DNA from: JACQNR01 sp049515175
Lineage (GTDB): Bacteria > Acidobacteriota > Terriglobia > UBA7540
Assembly: GCA_049515175.1 (NCBI GenBank)
Contig: JBEKUI010000230.1
Location: forward strand, 1-9,353
Length of the DNA: 9,353 nucleotides
Direction of reading: 5' to 3'
Below are positions 1-5,262 of the stretch, piece after piece. The translations under genes and the position numbers were made by a program. The notes below the pieces were generated by a model, which saw only the letters and a list, made by a program, of their open reading frames with translations, had not been told where the DNA came from and did no database searches. The stretch's first letter is position 1; each line of letters opens with the position of its first letter.

Positions 1-99
1 CTTCGCCAGATGCTGGATGTACTCGGTGTTGAGTTCACCCCGCATGTGGTATTCCTGGTCGTAAATCTCAACCCGGATGCCGTCAGGAGGCTTGGTCAC
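1..99 (-). CDS. zapA: ZapA, FtsZ-ring associated cell division protein (N-terminal part, runs off the left edge)
   Basis: Only the first 33 codons are inside the window. The reading is VTKPPDGIRVEIYDQEYHMR followed by GELNTEYIQHLAK, with GTG as the first codon at 99-97. A short beta-strand opening of the type xVEIxxQEYxxRG, followed by a helix containing YIQHLAK, is the start of ZapA. ZapA is a small cytoplasmic protein that binds FtsZ and bundles its filaments at the division ring. The GTG start is supported by a GAGG Shine-Dalgarno about 7 bases upstream (seen as cctc at about 106-109) and by the agreement of the reading frame with the family start. It follows a coiled-coil ZapB-like gene with a gap of 55 bases. 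Such a pair just after pheT is a recurrent arrangement in several phyla. The rest of the gene is outside the window, so completeness cannot be judged. Confidence 0.85.
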   Translation of the reverse strand, partial: MTKPPDGIRVEIYDQEYHMRGELNTEYIQHLAK

Positions 100-121
100 G
101 CCCGTCCTCGCTTCGAGAGTA

Positions 122-152
122 GGGCCGCGGCCCGCGCGCAGCCCCTTGGGGC
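122..152. repeat. two short perfect palindromes in the zapB-like/zapA gap
   Basis: The gap contains gggccgcggccc at 122-133 and gccccttggggc at 141-152, each a perfect 12-base palindrome. On the transcript of the minus strand they could form two small GC hairpins between the ZapB-like stop codon and the zapA ribosome binding site. There is no U tract after either, so a terminator is not indicated. In GC-rich DNA such short palindromes can arise by chance, so no function is claimed. Confidence 0.3.
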
Positions 153-154
153 CA

Positions 155-421
155 TTATGCCCCCCCCTCGGGGGTTGTCAACATATCGATCTGCTGGATG
201 ATCTTCTCGACCCGGGCGCGGATTTCATCGCGCTCGCGGCGCAGTGTCTCGACTTCACGCTCCAAACTCTCCAGCCGTTTTGTCTGGTCCTTCGTCCCGC
301 CCCTTGCCTGGTCGAGTTGCTGCAGCAAGGCGCGCTTCTCTTGCTGCGCACGCTTCAGAACTTCCACCACCCGCAGCACTTTCTCTTCCAGCTTTTGAAA
401 CGTATCGTTGGTATCCGTCAC
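155..421 (-). CDS. ZapB-like coiled-coil protein (probable cell division protein)
   Basis: This encodes an 88-residue, almost wholly helical protein. Residues 5-80 form one heptad-rich coiled coil with very high Glu, Arg, Lys, Gln and Leu content (for example FQKLEEKVLRVVEVLKRAQQ and LESLEREVETLRRERDE), ending in a short non-helical tail TTPEGGA. There is no signal peptide or membrane segment. Size, composition and position directly before zapA match the small coiled-coil proteins annotated as ZapB-like, which in Escherichia coli cross-link the FtsZ ring through ZapA. Sequence similarity among coiled coils is weak evidence, so the functional call rests mainly on the neighbour. The start is GTG at 421-419, preceded by AAGGAAG about 8-10 bases upstream; no in-frame ATG lies nearby. 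It follows pheT with 67 bases between and is probably co-transcribed with it. Confidence 0.7.
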   Translation of the reverse strand: MTDTNDTFQKLEEKVLRVVEVLKRAQQEKRALLQQLDQARGGTKDQTKRLESLEREVETLRRERDEIRARVEKIIQQIDMLTTPEGGA

Positions 422-488
422 GATGAGTTCTTCCTTAATGCAGTGGTCGTTTGGACTTCGCTCAGGAAGACAAAGCCCGCGTCGTCCG

Positions 489-1847
489 CTACGCCCTGAG
501 CCGGATGCCTAACGCTGCCAGTGCTTCCACGATGCGCTGGCTCATGGCGCCCGCTTCCTCGCCGGTCAGCGTCTGGGTCGTGCTCTGGAACGTGGCACGC
601 AGCAGCAGGCTGTAGAAACCCGCTGGGACGTTCCCGCCGCGGAAGACCTCGAGGGGTTCGAGCGCCTGCAACTCTTCCAGCTCGAGACCGCGCACTGCGC
701 CCTCGATCTCGCGATAGGTCCGATGCTCCGGCACCACGAGGGAGAAATCGCGCTCTACCGCGGGGAACTTCGAAAATCCGCGAAAAGAGAAGGCGTGCAG
801 TGAAACACCGAGCAGCGCGTCGAGATCAATCTCCGCCACCCAGACGGGTTGCCGCAGCTTGTAATCCCGCGCCAGGTCGCTTCGAAGCTGGCCGAAAACC
901 GCCACGATGCTCTCGCCGGCGACGAACCGCCCGCTCTGGCCGGGCTCGTAGTGGGGCGAAGCCGCAGCCTCCCATCGCCACGCGGGCAGATCGAAAACTT
1001 CCGCCAGCACTTCCAGGTCGCCCTTCAAATCGAAGAAATCGAGCGGGCGCGGGCTGGCGTGCACCGACCCTGCGTGGCGATAACCGCTGAGGCCCAGGGT
1101 CAGCACTCGGCGCTCGTCGGCCAGGCCCTCAGGCCGCGGGCTGTAGGTCCTTCCCATCTCGAACAGCCGCAGGTCGTTCTGCCCGCGGTCCAGATTCCAC
1201 CCCAGGGCGTGGAGCATGCTGGGGACGGTCGTGGAGCGAAGCGCCGAGGCTTCCTGGCTCAGCGGATTGCCAAGCACCACCGGCGGCCGGTCGGTGAAGC
1301 GCCCGTTTTCCTCCGGGTCGAGCATCGACGAAGGAATGATCTCGCGATAGCCGAGGGTCACGAGCCGGGAGGAAATCGCCAGCTCTTTCTCGCGCAGCGC
1401 ATCCCGCTCGACGTGCGGGGGCGCCGTGCGCAGCCGCGCCGGCAGGCGGTCGTAGCCATAATGCCGCGCGATTTCCTCGACGAGGTCCACCTCGCGCGTC
1501 ACGTCCAGACGGAAGGCGGGCGGCGAAACCCGCCAACTGCCCGACCGGGCACGGTGCATTTCGAATCCCAGCGACTTCAGGATGCGCTCGATATCTTCGC
1601 CGCCGACCTCGGCGCCCAGAACGCGCAAGACCTGGCTGCGCCGCAGCACGATGCTCTCGCCAGCCTGCGGCCGCGGATAGACGTCCACGATGGCGCGCAG
1701 CGCTTCGCCCCCGGCCACTTGCAGAAGGAGGGACGCCGCACGGTCGATGGCCACCGCCGCCCGCCGTGCGCCGGATGCTGAGCGGGTCAAACCAGGCGCT
1801 CTCGAGCAGCACGGCGCGGGTCGAAGATGAAATTTCCGAGTCCTCAC
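489..1847 (-). CDS. pheT: PheT C-terminal fragment (authentic from about 1751 to the stop)
   Basis: From 1751 the frame encodes 420 residues of normal PheT. They start with AIDRAASLLLQVAGGEALRA, followed by the B5 domain (RRSQVLRVLGAEVGGEDIER to DLVEEIARHYGYDRLPAR). The catalytic-like core comes next (GYREIIPSSMLDPEENG, RLFEMGRTYSPRP, DFFDLKGDLEVLAEVF). Last is the FDX-ACB domain from KFPAVERDFSLVV to LAALGIRLRA, which contacts the tRNA anticodon stem in this family. The apparent opening of this frame upstream of 1761 (MRTRKFHLRPAPCC and so on) is the N-terminal coding DNA read in the wrong frame and is not expected to be translated. No ribosome binding site precedes it. Alone, this fragment lacks the B1 and B3/B4 domains and would not make a functional subunit. 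It is listed because gene callers will report it as a separate gene. Confidence 0.7.
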   Translation of the reverse strand: MRTRKFHLRPAPCCSRAPGLTRSASGARRAAVAIDRAASLLLQVAGGEALRAIVDVYPRPQAGESIVLRRSQVLRVLGAEVGGEDIERILKSLGFEMHRARSGSWRVSPPAFRLDVTREVDLVEEIARHYGYDRLPARLRTAPPHVERDALREKELAISSRLVTLGYREIIPSSMLDPEENGRFTDRPPVVLGNPLSQEASALRSTTVPSMLHALGWNLDRGQNDLRLFEMGRTYSPRPEGLADERRVLTLGLSGYRHAGSVHASPRPLDFFDLKGDLEVLAEVFDLPAWRWEAAASPHYEPGQSGRFVAGESIVAVFGQLRSDLARDYKLRQPVWVAEIDLDALLGVSLHAFSFRGFSKFPAVERDFSLVVPEHRTYREIEGAVRGLELEELQALEPLEVFRGGNVPAGFYSLLLRATFQSTTQTLTGEEAGAMSQRIVEALAALGIRLRA

Positions 1848-2466
1848 CGCCCATCACGCCCGCCAGCGCCACGGCGCGCTGCGCGTCGGCAATCACCAGA
1901 TGGTCGGCGGCGAGCGTACGATCAACCCCATCGAGCGTTTTCAAATGCTCGCCCGTTTTGGCGCGGCGCACGATGATTTTGCGCTCGCGCACCCGCGCGA
2001 GATCAAAAGCGTGCAGGGGATGGCCGAGTTCCATGAGCACGTAGTTCGTCACGTCGGCGACGTTATTGATGGGCCGCTGGCCCACCGCCTCCAGGCGCTT
2101 CTCGAGCCATTCGGGCGACGGCTTCACTTGCACGTTCTCGATGACCCGGCCGCAATAGCGCGCGCAGAGATCCGGGTCGGCAATCTCGATGGCAATCTCA
2201 CCGGCGGCGGGCCGGGCCGATTCCTTCACCGGGAATTCCAGGGGCTTCAGCGGCCGGCGGTAGAGCGTCGCCACTTCCCGCGCCACGCCGTAGTGGCTGA
2301 GGCAGTCGGGCCGGTTCGTCGTCACCTCGACGTCGAACACCCAGTCGTCGTCCGCCGGGACGTACGACTCGGTGTTCAGCCCGATCATCGTCAGGTCGCG
2401 GCGCAACTGGCGCGGATCGTCCGGAACGTCAACGAATTCCTTAAGCCAACTTAACGAAATCTTCAT
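1129..2466 (-). CDS. pheT: PheT N-terminal fragment (frame valid to about 1762, then out-of-frame tail)
   Basis: Codons 1-235 encode a genuine PheT N-terminal half. They contain the opening MKISLSWLKEFVDV, then VFDVEVTTNRPDCLSHYGVA at about residues 54-73, and the B3/B4 region with NNVADVTNYVLMELGHPLHA and the segment ending LLESAWFDPLSIRR. After residue 235 the reading (GGGGHRPCGVPPSAS and onward to 1129) has no family resemblance and is out of frame. An unusual property is that the helix at residues 20-35 leads almost directly to DVEVTTNRPDCL. In E. coli PheT about 110 residues of EMAP/OB-fold tRNA-binding domain lie between these points, so that domain is absent here. This is separate from the deletion, because frame and conservation are unbroken across it. 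The frame could be opened further upstream to 2499, but that would translate the palindromic repeat. Confidence 0.7.
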   Translation of the reverse strand: MKISLSWLKEFVDVPDDPRQLRRDLTMIGLNTESYVPADDDWVFDVEVTTNRPDCLSHYGVAREVATLYRRPLKPLEFPVKESARPAAGEIAIEIADPDLCARYCGRVIENVQVKPSPEWLEKRLEAVGQRPINNVADVTNYVLMELGHPLHAFDLARVRERKIIVRRAKTGEHLKTLDGVDRTLAADHLVIADAQRAVALAGVMGGEDSEISSSTRAVLLESAWFDPLSIRRTAGGGGHRPCGVPPSASGRGRSAARHRGRLSAAAGWREHRAAAQPGLARSGRRGRRRRYRAHPEVAGIRNAPCPVGQLAGFAARLPSGRDARGGPRRGNRAALWLRPPAGAAAHGAPARRAGCAARERAGDFLPARDPRLSRDHSFVDARPGGKRALHRPAAGGAWQSAEPGSLGASLHDRPQHAPRPGVESGPRAERPAAVRDGKDLQPAA

Positions 2467-2482
2467 GCGCGGCCCGGTGGTG

Positions 2483-2511
2483 GTAGGGGCGGGTTTCAAA
2501 CCCGCCCCTAC
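2483..2511 (-). repeat. 29-base REP-like palindrome between pheS and pheT
   Basis: Perfect inverted arms gtaggggcgggttt (2483-2496) and aaacccgcccctac (2498-2511) flank a single base. The element abuts the pheS stop codon (2514-2512) and ends 16 bases before the pheT ATG, leaving little room for a ribosome binding site. Both ends read GTAG going inward, the tetranucleotide foot typical of REP elements. There is no U tract, so it is more likely a mobile repeat or mRNA-stabilising hairpin than a terminator. Confidence 0.8.
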
Positions 2512-3699
2512 TCAAAACTGCTCTAGAAACCGAACATCACTCTGATAGAAGAGCTGAATGTCGTTGATGCCGTACTTCATCATGGCGTAGCGCTCGACGC
2601 CGAGGCCGAACGCCCAGCCGGTATACTCGTCGGGATCGATCCCGCCGTGGCGCAACACTTCGGGATGGACCATCCCGCAGCCCATCACTTCCACCCAGCC
2701 GCTCTCCTTGCAAGTGCGGCAGCCCCGGCCGTCGCAAATCACACAACTGATCGAAACTTCGCCGGAGGGCTCGGTGAAAGGGAAGAAGCTGGGATGGAAG
2801 CTCGTGCGCACTTTCTCGCCGAAGAACTTGCGCGCGAAAAAGTCGAGCGTGCCCTTGAGGTCGGCAAAGGTGATATCGCGGTCCACCGCCAGACCTTCGA
2901 TCTGATGGAACATCGGGGAGTGGCTGGCGTCGGGGTTGTCGTGCCGGTAGACCTTTCCGGGGACAATGATGTAAAGCGGCGCGCCGTATTTCTCCATGGC
3001 GCGAATCTGCACCGGCGAGGTGTGGGTACGCAGCACGGTGCGCTCGTCCACGTAAAGCGTGTCCCAGTCGTCGCGCGAGGGATGGCTCTCGGGAATGTTC
3101 AGCGCGTCAAAGTTGTAATAGACCGATTCCACTTCCGGCCCGGTCTCGATGCGGAAACCGAGGCCGAGAAAGATGTCTTCAATCTCCCGCAGCACGCGCG
3201 TGACCGGATGAATCGAACCCAGCGGTCGGCGGTAGCCGGGGAGGGTGAGGTCCCTAATGACCCATTCGACGGTCCCTACCATCGCGACCTGATCTGGCCG
3301 CTCGGTTGCGGTGAGCGTGCCTGTGGCACTGGAAGTCGCATCGGCTTTTCCGCGCAAAGAGTCTAATGCGCGGGCTAGCTCCCCAACTTCCATCAGCGTC
3401 GTTGCCTTCCGCAGGTCATTGAACTGCCTCCCGACCGCGGGCTTCAGTTCCTTCGCCGCCTTCTTCAGCCAGTTCTCGTCGATGAGCGAAACCAGTCCGC
3501 CCTTACGTGCTAACCAGCGGTCGCGAAGCGCTTTGCATAGTCTGTCTCGCTCGGGCTCGCTCGACGCGCCGCGCGACACGAGTCCCTGCCGCTCCGCTTC
3601 CATCGCCGCGCGGACTTCGGCGAACAGAGACTCCACGCCCTGCGCGTCGACGACGCCCAGTTCAGCGAGAGTCTTCGCCACTTTCACTTCTACACTCAT
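2512..3699 (-). CDS. pheS: phenylalanyl-tRNA synthetase alpha subunit
   Basis: The 395-residue catalytic subunit binds ATP and phenylalanine and transfers phenylalanine to tRNA-Phe in complex with PheT. Residues 1-115 are the helical N-terminal arm. The class II core begins at LTLPGYRRPLGSIHPVTR (about 151-168). Motif 2 is VYRHDNPDASHSPMFHQIEG (about 250-269) and motif 3 is GWAFGLGVERYAMMKYGI (about 361-378). A four-cysteine knuckle CVICDGRGCRTC (319-330), probably zinc-binding as in many PheS proteins, precedes MGCGMVHPEV. The start was placed at the ATG at 3699-3697 because the frame upstream to 3762 translates repeat DNA. No clear Shine-Dalgarno precedes it. An unusual linker of about 30 residues (117-149, with ATSSATGTLTAT and ERPDQVAMVGTVEW) separates the arm from the core. 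pheT follows after the palindrome, consistent with one operon. Confidence 0.95.
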   Translation of the reverse strand: MSVEVKVAKTLAELGVVDAQGVESLFAEVRAAMEAERQGLVSRGASSEPERDRLCKALRDRWLARKGGLVSLIDENWLKKAAKELKPAVGRQFNDLRKATTLMEVGELARALDSLRGKADATSSATGTLTATERPDQVAMVGTVEWVIRDLTLPGYRRPLGSIHPVTRVLREIEDIFLGLGFRIETGPEVESVYYNFDALNIPESHPSRDDWDTLYVDERTVLRTHTSPVQIRAMEKYGAPLYIIVPGKVYRHDNPDASHSPMFHQIEGLAVDRDITFADLKGTLDFFARKFFGEKVRTSFHPSFFPFTEPSGEVSISCVICDGRGCRTCKESGWVEVMGCGMVHPEVLRHGGIDPDEYTGWAFGLGVERYAMMKYGINDIQLFYQSDVRFLEQF

Positions 3700-3711
3700 A
3701 TGGTTCGGGTA

Positions 3712-3756
3712 CGGGCGGCCTCTGGCCGCCCGCGGGAGGGCGGAGCCCTCCCCTAC
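3712..3756 (-). repeat. double-hairpin REP/BIME-like element between rplT and pheS
   Basis: Two adjacent perfect hairpins are present: cgggcggcc (3712-3720)/ggccgcccg (3724-3732) with loop tct, and gggagggc (3734-3741)/gccctccc (3745-3752) with loop gga. On the minus strand the element begins with GTAG (3756-3753) placed directly before the second stem, the REP foot. The outer side of the other hairpin reads GTAC on the plus strand (3709-3712), close to GTAG in inverted orientation, so the pair resembles a BIME (two inverted REPs). It fills the whole gap between the rplT stop and the pheS start. Confidence 0.75.
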
Positions 3757-3758
3757 TG

Positions 3759-4139
3759 TCAACTCTTGACTGTCGGCTGTTGACTGCCGATTGCGGCCTT
3801 CACCTTATTCGCCAGCTCGGTAAATCCCGCCGCATCGCGCACGGCGAGGTCGGCGAGCATTTTGCGGTCGAGGGCGATTTCCAGCTTCTTCAGTCCGTGC
3901 ATGAGTTGGCTGTAGGTGAGGCCGTTGAGGCGCGCCGCGGCGCCGATGCGGATAATCCACAAGCGGCGGAAATCCCGCTTGCGCCGCCGGCGGTCGCGAT
4001 AGGCGAAGCGCCCGGCGCGGTCCGCGGCTTCCTTCATGAATTTGTAGAGCTTGCTCTTGCCGAGGAAATAGCCTTTGGTGCGTTTGGCGAGCTTCTTCCG
4101 TCCGGCGCGGCGCACAGTGCCGCGCTTTACTCGAGGCAT
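3759..4139 (-). CDS. rplT: 50S ribosomal protein L20
   Basis: L20 binds 23S rRNA, is needed early in 50S assembly, and in some bacteria represses its own operon by binding the mRNA leader. The 126-residue product is unmistakable: MPRVKRGTVRRAGRKKLAKR at the start, a very basic N-terminal tail, then KGYFLGKSKLYKFMKEA, RRRRKRDFRRLWIIRIGAAA and ARLNGLTYSQLMHGLKKLEI. The ATG at 4139-4137 is preceded by AAAGGAG with 7 bases of spacing, a strong ribosome binding site. The last residues, GSQQPTVKS, extend past the usual L20 end (117-119 residues in typical family members). They are encoded by repeat-like DNA in which ttgactg occurs twice on the plus strand (3766-3772 and 3780-3786). The tail therefore looks like an accidental extension into an inserted repeat. 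The gene lies 211 bases after rpmI, an unusually wide gap. Confidence 0.97.
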   Translation of the reverse strand: MPRVKRGTVRRAGRKKLAKRTKGYFLGKSKLYKFMKEAADRAGRFAYRDRRRRKRDFRRLWIIRIGAAARLNGLTYSQLMHGLKKLEIALDRKMLADLAVRDAAGFTELANKVKAAIGSQQPTVKS

Positions 4140-4180
4140 GGGTTTGCTCCTTTCGAGAGGATTGTTTGGGGCGGCATCGC

Positions 4181-4233
4181 CTGTCCGTCAGCTGACGGAC
4201 TGCGCGAAGGTCTATCCATCGACTGACGGACAG
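4181..4233. repeat. palindrome with a second pairing partner in the rpmI-rplT gap
   Basis: A perfect 18-base palindrome, gtccgtcagctgacggac, occupies 4183-4200. The same arm ctgtccgtca (4181-4190) is also exactly complementary to tgacggacag at 4224-4233, so two mutually exclusive hairpins are possible in the 5' region of the rplT message. This could be a structured leader or simply a repeat with a duplicated arm. Nothing in the sequence ties it directly to L20 binding. Confidence 0.6.
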
Positions 4234-4276
4234 AGAGAAGGCACCCAGCCGTTGGCCTTCCCGCTCCCTTGAAAAA

Positions 4277-4348
4277 CAGGTGTCAGGTGCTATGTGTCGG
4301 GGAGTACCACTCTGCTCCCTTCACCTGACACCCGATTCCTGACACCTG
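4277..4348. repeat. nested inverted repeat (caggtgtcagg family) downstream of rpmI
   Basis: The arm at 4277-4289 (caggtgtcaggtg) has two complementary copies. ggtgtcaggtg (4279-4289) pairs with cacctgacacc (4322-4332), and caggtgtcagg (4277-4287) pairs with cctgacacctg (4338-4348), each 11 of 11 bases. Inside lies another stem, gggag (4300-4304) with ctccc (4315-4319). The element starts 2 bases after the rpmI stop codon on the transcript. It looks like an invading short repeat and has no GTAG foot, so it is a different family from the REP-like elements elsewhere in the window. Confidence 0.7.
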
Positions 4349-4350
4349 CA

Positions 4351-4557
4351 CTATGTTCCGTAGGGCAACATGGACCGGACATTGGCGGCGTCCGCGTGCG
4401 AAACGACTCGCGACTGAGCCAGCTTGCGCTTCCGGCCCGCCGACTTGGAAGTCAGAATGTGACGGGCATAGGCGTGATGACTGACTACCTTGCCTGTCCC
4501 GGTTATCTTGAAGCGCTTCTTCGCGCCTTTATGTGTCTTTAGCTTTCTAGTTGCCAA
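4351..4557 (-). CDS. rpmI: 50S ribosomal protein L35
   Basis: L35 is a small, very basic protein of the large ribosomal subunit. The 68-residue product carries the family pattern KTHKGAKKRFKITGTGKVV (about residues 7-25), then SHHAYARHILTSKSAGRKRK, and ends VRSMLPYGT. The start codon is TTG at 4557-4555 and no in-frame ATG lies near. It is supported by GGGAGG about 7 bases upstream, which overlaps the last two codons (GGA GGT) of infC. The infC stop and this start are only 3 bases apart (4558-4560). The gene is therefore probably translated by ribosomes finishing infC. A UUG start is inefficient and is the kind of codon against which IF3, the product of the preceding gene, discriminates. This may link L35 synthesis to IF3 level. 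Confidence 0.95.
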   Translation of the reverse strand: MATRKLKTHKGAKKRFKITGTGKVVSHHAYARHILTSKSAGRKRKLAQSRVVSHADAANVRSMLPYGT

Positions 4558-4560
4558 CTC

Positions 4561-5172
4561 TTAACCTCCCGATGAGCCGCGCGGCGCTGCAGGTGCTGCC
4601 GGGGAGGCGGCGGGCGCTGCCGTGGCGGCCTTCTGACCGCCTCCACCGCTCTTTCCCGGCGCCTTTTTGGGCGCAAGAATCGCCGTCAAGAACGGCCCTT
4701 CCTGGCGGGGACGCGCCTCGACCAGGGCGACCTCGCTCACTTCTTGAATCAGCCGGTCGATCATCTTGTATCCGATGTCACGATGCGCCATCTCGCGGCC
4801 ACGGAATTGGATCGTCGCCTTAACCTTGTTGCCTTCCTTCAGAAATTCGATGATGTGGTTCCGCTTCGTCACGAAATCGTGCTCGGAGGTCCGCGGGCGG
4901 AACTTCACCTCTTTCAGTTCGATCGACTTCTGATGTTTCTTGGCCTCGTGCTGCCGCTTGCTCTGCTGGTAGAGGTACTTGCCGTAATTGATGATGCGGC
5001 ACACCGGCGGGTTCGCCGTGGGAGCCACTTCCACCAGGTCCAGGCCCTGCGTGCGTGCGGTTTTCAGGGCCTCAAACGGTGCCATGACGCCAAGCTGATT
5101 GCCTTCCTCGTCAACAACCCGGACTTCCTTGGCCCGAATCCGTTCGTTGATCCTGACGAATTTGTCAGCGAT
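4561..5172 (-). CDS. infC: translation initiation factor IF3, apparent AUC start
   Basis: IF3 binds the 30S subunit, prevents premature 50S joining, and checks the start codon and initiator tRNA. The N-domain runs from KFVRINERIRAKEVRVVDEE through VAPTANPPVCRIINYGKYLY. A basic linker helix (SKRQHEAKKHQKS) and the C-domain (ELKEVKFRPRTSEHDFVTKR to LVEARPRQEGPFLTAILAP) follow. The only ATG with a complete downstream frame (5085) would delete the first 29 conserved residues. The frame upstream is open only to a TGA at 5178-5176, and the one start-like codon in it is ATC at 5172-5170. GGAGG lies 8 bases before it. This gives 203 residues. AUC/AUU starts are known for infC (AUU in E. coli, AUC reported in Myxococcus xanthus) and allow feedback by IF3. 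Residues 169-203 form an Ala/Pro/Gly/Ser-rich tail not usual in IF3. The gene lies 90 bases after thrS. Confidence 0.93.
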   Translation of the reverse strand: MADKFVRINERIRAKEVRVVDEEGNQLGVMAPFEALKTARTQGLDLVEVAPTANPPVCRIINYGKYLYQQSKRQHEAKKHQKSIELKEVKFRPRTSEHDFVTKRNHIIEFLKEGNKVKATIQFRGREMAHRDIGYKMIDRLIQEVSEVALVEARPRQEGPFLTAILAPKKAPGKSGGGGQKAATAAPAASPAAPAAPRGSSGG

Positions 5173-5185
5173 AAATCATTCCTCC
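5170..5185 (-). promoter_or_regulatory. infC ribosome binding site and AUC start codon
   Basis: Read on the minus strand, GGAGG (5185-5181) is followed by AATGATTT and then ATC (5172-5170). The 8-base spacing to ATC is good. The ATG at 5179-5177 sits only 1 base after GGAGG, is in another frame and stops after four codons (M-I-Y-R). The ATC is thus the likely start, unless one base has been inserted in the TTT run in this assembly. Confidence 0.6.
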
Positions 5186-5186
5186 T

Positions 5187-5199
5187 GCCCCTGCGGGGC
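5187..5199 (-). promoter_or_regulatory. short hairpin just upstream of the infC ribosome binding site
   Basis: gcccc (5187-5191) and ggggc (5195-5199) form a 5-base GC stem with a three-base loop, directly upstream of the GGAGG of infC. It could affect access to the ribosome binding site. It is small and could be chance. Confidence 0.25.
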
Positions 5200-5262
5200 C
5201 AAAACCGAAGCCACCTTGGATTGCGAACTTGGGCTTCTCAAGGTCTGAAGGTGTCTAATAGC

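Larger units (their letters stand above)
489..2466 (-). pseudogene. pheT: phenylalanyl-tRNA synthetase beta subunit, broken by an internal deletion and frameshift
   Basis: PheT pairs with PheS in an alpha2-beta2 enzyme that charges tRNA-Phe. The ATG at 2466-2464 opens the family start MKISLSWLKEFVDV, and the C-terminal FDX-ACB domain ends at the TAG at 489, so both ends are intact. The two halves are in different frames. The first frame is family-like to SAWFDPLSIRRTA (codon ending at 1762). The second resumes with AIDRAA at 1751. Ten bases separate them, where PheT proteins normally carry about 24 residues including RR-GL-T-AS-R-ERG-DP. About 62 bases (3n-10, hence 2 modulo 3) are therefore missing, which explains the shift. 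Repaired, the protein would be about 680 residues. PheT is essential, so an assembly or sequencing error is the leading explanation. A true pseudogene would need another pheT elsewhere. Confidence 0.85.

Noticed and set aside
1752..1761. Programmed ribosomal frameshift in pheT
   Set aside because: No slippery heptamer is seen, and about 24 conserved residues are missing as well as the frame. Frameshifting alone cannot restore PheT.
849..1781. 310-codon plus-strand frame opposite pheT
   Set aside because: It is antisense to conserved PheT sequence, has no recognisable domain, and the minus-strand reading explains the region fully.
2483..2511. Rho-independent terminator between pheS and pheT
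   Set aside because: The hairpin is strong but no T tract follows on either strand, and it would separate two subunits of one enzyme. A REP-like repeat fits better.
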